Shown: in pieces, positions 61,317-64,000 of the stretch
Numbering within the stretch: position 1 is the stretch's first letter
Layout: every line of letters begins with the position of its first letter
DNA from: Microbacterium kyungheense
GTDB lineage: Bacteria; Actinomycetota; Actinomycetes; Actinomycetales; Microbacteriaceae
Direction of reading: 5' to 3'
Length of the DNA: 64,000 nt
Assembly: GCF_006783905.1 (NCBI RefSeq)
Contig: NZ_VFPE01000005.1
Span: 1-64,000 of the forward strand
The notes under the pieces: generated by a model
Told to the model about the DNA's origin: nothing
The model's input: only the letters and a program-made list of their open reading frames with translations
Databases searched by the model: none
Translations under genes and position numbers: made by a program

Positions 61317-61914
61317 GGGGAGCGCGCCCGGTGCACCGTCCCATCCCGTCCCGAGCGCCGCGCACCTTCCGCCGTGGGCGGGGTGGACGATCGGTCTCGT
61401 CTTCATCGCGGTCGCCTGGTTCGTGGCCCTCGCGACGCCGGGCGAAGCGCAGATCCAGGCACCGTTCCGCGTGCCCGCATCGGTCGGCGATGCCGCGACC
61501 GGGCGCAGCTTCACGGTGACCTTCACCGACCTCCGCCGCGCGTCGGAGGTGAGCGCGGACGGCTGGAGTGCAGACGGCAACTGGCTGGTCGTCGATCTGG
61601 AAGCCGAGGCCGTGCAGACCGAGGCTGGAACGTCGATCCAGTACGCGAAGCTCGAGCTCGACGGCGTGCAGTTCGACGCGAGCGAGCGCCCGGACTCACT
61701 GGCCGGAAGCGCGCTCGCGGTCGGCGCACCCCGCGAGGGCAGTCTCGCCTTCGAGCTGCCCGAGGGAGTGGAGGCCGGCGAGGGACGGATCGAGCTGGCT
61801 CTGAACGCCATCAACCAAGAGCTCGACTCGATGATCGTGCTGTCGTTCGACCTCGCCGAGGTCAAGACCGTCGATCAGACCGAGCTGCTCGAGAACGGCT
61901 GGGTGAACCCGTGA
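61306..61914 (+). CDS. Single-pass membrane protein of unknown function (second of three)
   Basis: 202 residues. Pro-rich start, one helix (WTIGLVFIAVAWFVALATPG, about 25-44), then a beta-rich outer domain (FTVTFTDLRRASEVSADGWS; WLVVDLEAEAVQTEAG; SLAFELPEGVEAGEGRIELA) of the same general pattern as the first protein. AGGAGGA precedes ATG 61306, inside the upstream gene. GTGA overlap with the third. Confidence 0.8.
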   Translation: MAAEGSAPGAPSHPVPSAAHLPPWAGWTIGLVFIAVAWFVALATPGEAQIQAPFRVPASVGDAATGRSFTVTFTDLRRASEVSADGWSADGNWLVVDLEAEAVQTEAGTSIQYAKLELDGVQFDASERPDSLAGSALAVGAPREGSLAFELPEGVEAGEGRIELALNAINQELDSMIVLSFDLAEVKTVDQTELLENGWVNP

Positions 61915-62423
61915 GCGGCTGGTGGCGCTCCAACGCCGTGGCGCTCGGTGCGCTCGTCCTGCTCGTACCGGCGACATATGCCGCGATGTCGTGGAACGAG
62001 TGGTCCACGGTGCTGGAGAACAGCGCGAGCAAGGCTGTCGCGCTGCCGCCCGGCGAAGAGATCCCTTATGCGGGTGCGACCGTCGGCCCGGCGTCGGCGG
62101 AGTTCACCGAGCTGCCGGACGCCCCCGCGCATACGCGTGTCGTCACTGTCACGCTTCACATCGATCCGGGCGATCAGTCCTTCTCGTGCACAGTGCCGCA
62201 GCTGCGCGAGGCCGACGGCCATCGTCGCCAATGGGACGCCCGCGATGATCTCGGCCGCGAATGGGACCCCGACATCCACACGTTCTGCGACAGCGAGGCT
62301 GAGGGCCCCTACGACCTCACCCTGGACTACCTGGTGCCCGACGACGCCTCGGGTCCGTTCGTGGTCGAGCTGGAGTCCGTGGCGGGCAGGCCCGAGTTCG
62401 TGAGCGCCGTCGTCGAGCCCTGA
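61911..62423 (+). CDS. Single-pass membrane protein of unknown function (third of three)
   Basis: 170 residues, starting with one helix (SNAVALGALVLLVPATYAAM) followed by an outward domain with two Cys (FSCTVPQL and HTFCDSEAEG) that could form a disulfide. GTG 61911 overlaps the previous stop. Its last 97 bp overlap the end of the convergent multi-pass gene. No recognised family. Confidence 0.78.
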   Translation: MSGWWRSNAVALGALVLLVPATYAAMSWNEWSTVLENSASKAVALPPGEEIPYAGATVGPASAEFTELPDAPAHTRVVTVTLHIDPGDQSFSCTVPQLREADGHRRQWDARDDLGREWDPDIHTFCDSEAEGPYDLTLDYLVPDDASGPFVVELESVAGRPEFVSAVVEP

Positions 62424-63673
62424 GCGGTGTCGAGAGCCTCAGGACGATCGGACGCCCCGGCCTGACGCCCCCGGAGTCGCCCGATGACGCCGTCGTAGCC
62501 CCCTGCGACGAGAGCGATGCGGACGGGCTCGATCAGCACCGGCACGATGAGGAAGATCAGCTGGTCGTTGACGAACCAGAACTGTGAATCGTGCGGCCCG
62601 AACGCCCGGGGAACCGCCCATTCGCACACTCCCTGCAGCCACAGCAGCAGCGTGTACGTCAGCACGAACCCGCCGATCAGCACCGGGCCCGCGCGCCACA
62701 TCAGCACGAGGGCGTTGCCGATGGGCGTGAAGCGGCCCACCAGGTCGCTCCACAGGTCCTCGAGCCGCGCGCGGAGCCGGCCGGGCAGGTTCCGGTAGTG
62801 GGTGCGGATACGACGGCCGACGTCACCGGCGATGCGCTCGGTCGACACCGCAGCCGGTGCGACCGCCTGGCCGTAGAGCACGCCTGCGATGGTCAGCCAG
62901 GCCACCGGGAGCAGGATGATGCCGCCCACTTCGCCGAGCAGCCACTCCGTGGCGCTCCAGAGCCACGCGAACGGGAGGAAGACGGACTCGATGCCCGCCC
63001 GCAGATCGCCGAGCCACACCATGCCCTGCCGCGTCGCGACCCAGTTCGACACCGTCGCGACGATGTCGCCGATCACGACCGCGGCGAAGTACACCCAGAC
63101 CGCTTCAAGATAGGCGGCGAAGACTCCGAACCATCGGGGCAGTCGATCGCGGTAGCGCTGGAGGAGCCAGCGCAGCACGAACGCGGCGATCACGATCGCG
63201 ATCGTCAGCGGCGTGACCGTGACCATGCCGTTGAGCCCGTCGCCGACCGTCGCGTCGTCGAACAGTCGACCGGTCGTGAGCTCGAGCACCCGCGAGGAGT
63301 ACGCGACCGCATCCTCGCGCAGGTACCCCCAGGCCGCGTAGAAGGCGAAGAACGGGAGGATGCCGACCATCAGCGCGTCGACGAACTCACGCCGCCGCGC
63401 CGGGCCGTCGGCGGGCAGGGGGGCGATCGCCCGGAGCTGGCGCATGCCGTCTCGCAGCACGAGGAACATGGCCACGAGCGCGATGAGGCGCACGAGGATC
63501 GCGATGGGCAGGAGCAGTGACCCGGCGACGGCACTGTACGAGCCGATCCACCCCGCGAACTCGATGACGCCGTAGCGGGCGAGGATCGCGCCGAGGTACA
63601 GCGCGAGCAGCACCGGCCAGTGCCGCCACAGCAGGCGGCCGGCGGTGCGCAGCACGTCGAGCACGTCGGTCAC
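62327..63673 (-). CDS. Multi-pass membrane protein of unknown function
   Basis: 448 residues with about eight membrane helices (e.g. WPVLLALYLGAILARYGVI, LTIAIVIAAFVLRWLL, VLIGGFVLTYTLLLWL), a cytoplasmic loop around RRIRTHYRNLPGRLRARLED, and a hydrophilic Ser/Thr-rich C-terminus that runs into the convergent gene. The GTG lies 7 nt after TAGCGT (63686-63681), so probably leaderless. No family recognised; being next to the three anchored proteins, it may work with them. Confidence 0.8.
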   Translation of the reverse strand: MTDVLDVLRTAGRLLWRHWPVLLALYLGAILARYGVIEFAGWIGSYSAVAGSLLLPIAILVRLIALVAMFLVLRDGMRQLRAIAPLPADGPARRREFVDALMVGILPFFAFYAAWGYLREDAVAYSSRVLELTTGRLFDDATVGDGLNGMVTVTPLTIAIVIAAFVLRWLLQRYRDRLPRWFGVFAAYLEAVWVYFAAVVIGDIVATVSNWVATRQGMVWLGDLRAGIESVFLPFAWLWSATEWLLGEVGGIILLPVAWLTIAGVLYGQAVAPAAVSTERIAGDVGRRIRTHYRNLPGRLRARLEDLWSDLVGRFTPIGNALVLMWRAGPVLIGGFVLTYTLLLWLQGVCEWAVPRAFGPHDSQFWFVNDQLIFLIVPVLIEPVRIALVAGGYDGVIGRLRGRQAGASDRPEALDTAQGSTTALTNSGLPATDSSSTTNGPEASSGTR

Positions 63674-63731
63674 CCGCTTTACGCTAGCGGGCGCCGCGGC
63701 TCCTCACGCGCGCGGTCGGGGCACCGCCGAA

Positions 63732-63770
63732 GCGGTCGCGCCGCGGGGCCCCCGGCCGCGGCGCGACCGC
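63732..63770 (-). terminator. Hairpin terminator
   Basis: A perfect 15-bp stem GCGGTCGCGCCGCGG (63732-63746 with 63756-63770), 9-nt loop, 4 bp past the stop of the partial gene at the right edge. Confidence 0.75.
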
Positions 63771-63774
63771 CACA

Positions 63775-63999
63775 TCAGGCGCGATCGGTGCGCGTCGGCG
63801 GGACTGCGCGCCCGTCCGTCTCGTCGGTGACCGCCGTGTCGCGCGTGCGCGCGTCGGCGACGTCCGCGTCCCGCACGTCCCGCGTGTCACGACCGTCGAC
63901 GGTCTGCGCGGGCGCGGCCGCCGCGTCCCGCGTGATGCCCGCATCTCGCATGGCTGCCGCGTCCCGGGTGACCGCCGCGTCGCGATCGGTCGTCGCGCC
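63775..63999 (-). CDS. C-terminal part of a protein ending in RDA repeats (5' end outside the window)
   Basis: A minus-strand frame open from the window edge to TGA at 63777-63775 gives 74 residues made of imperfect repeats: DRDAAVT, RDAAAM, RDAGIT, RDAAAA, then TRDVRDADVADARTRDTAVT and a short end PPTRTDRA. Third positions are mostly G/C and a strong terminator follows, both supporting a real gene end. It is probably a disordered tail; the function is unknown because the rest is not in the window. Confidence 0.6.
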   Translation of the reverse strand, partial: GATTDRDAAVTRDAAAMRDAGITRDAAAAPAQTVDGRDTRDVRDADVADARTRDTAVTDETDGRAVPPTRTDRA

Positions 64000-64000
64000 C

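Noticed and set aside
56013..61865. A 1950-codon open frame on the minus strand across putA, the LysR gene and the first membrane proteins
   Set aside because: It is the alternate frame of high-GC genes; composition is Arg/Ala/Gly-rich without any domain, and the overlapped genes have clear families.

Overview
The window reads as a chromosomal segment of a high-GC actinobacterium, most likely Microbacteriaceae and close to Microbacterium. The signs are very high G/C at third codon positions, frequent GTG starts, actinobacterial -10 boxes (TAGGCT type) lying 6-8 nt before start codons, ABC sugar-binding lipoproteins, and the heptamer GGATGCC/GGCATCC recurring dozens of times. I see no tRNA, rRNA, CRISPR array, insertion sequence or phage gene.

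Left part (1-35 kb): a plant-polysaccharide and deoxy/branched-sugar locus. It opens with the 3' end of a GH127 glycosidase, a RuBisCO-like protein (RLP) and a DUF1537 sugar-acid kinase, a pairing known from D-apiose/apionate catabolism. Nudix and AraC/GyrI genes, a GH2 beta-galactosidase, and a divergent FAD/Fe-S 2-hydroxyacid dehydrogenase follow. Next come a LacI regulator, two GH78 alpha-L-rhamnosidases and, divergently, a binding protein-dependent sugar ABC transporter. A complete L-rhamnose pathway comes after that: mutarotase (rhaM), RhaI-type isomerase, bifunctional aldolase/lactaldehyde dehydrogenase and rhamnulokinase. An esterase, a nucleotidyltransferase and a serine hydrolase are interleaved with it. 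A DHA2 exporter, a second LacI regulator and a secreted GH3 enzyme close this part. Near-identical 14-bp operator-like sites precede the rhamnosidase/transporter genes, the rha operon and GH3, which suggests one regulon. Galactosidase, rhamnosidases, an apiose-type pathway and a GH127 together suggest use of pectic side chains (RG-I/RG-II).

Middle (35-46 kb): a conserved transglutaminase / alpha-E / ATP-grasp operon, a membrane-anchored YedY-like molybdoenzyme, and a GntR regulator next to ornithine aminotransferase and a DDAH-like hydrolase. A frameshifted zinc-less alcohol dehydrogenase and an XRE regulator/membrane-protein pair with two clear operators follow.

Right part (45-55 kb): an L-arabinan operon on the minus strand (binding protein, two permeases, GH43, DUF624 protein, GH51 arabinofuranosidase, GH43 lipoprotein). 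It is controlled by a third LacI regulator whose predicted operator, TACAACGTTGTA, lies before its own gene and, as two variants, around the operon promoter. Beyond it lie a membrane-anchored PIG-L deacetylase, a putA gene with an in-frame palindromic insert, a divergent LysR regulator, three tandem single-pass membrane proteins of unknown function, a large multi-pass protein and a partial gene ending in RDA repeats.

The least explained material is non-coding. Three intergenic imperfect palindromes of 67-70 bp have unrelated sequences but similar architecture, and there is a further tandem hairpin pair.
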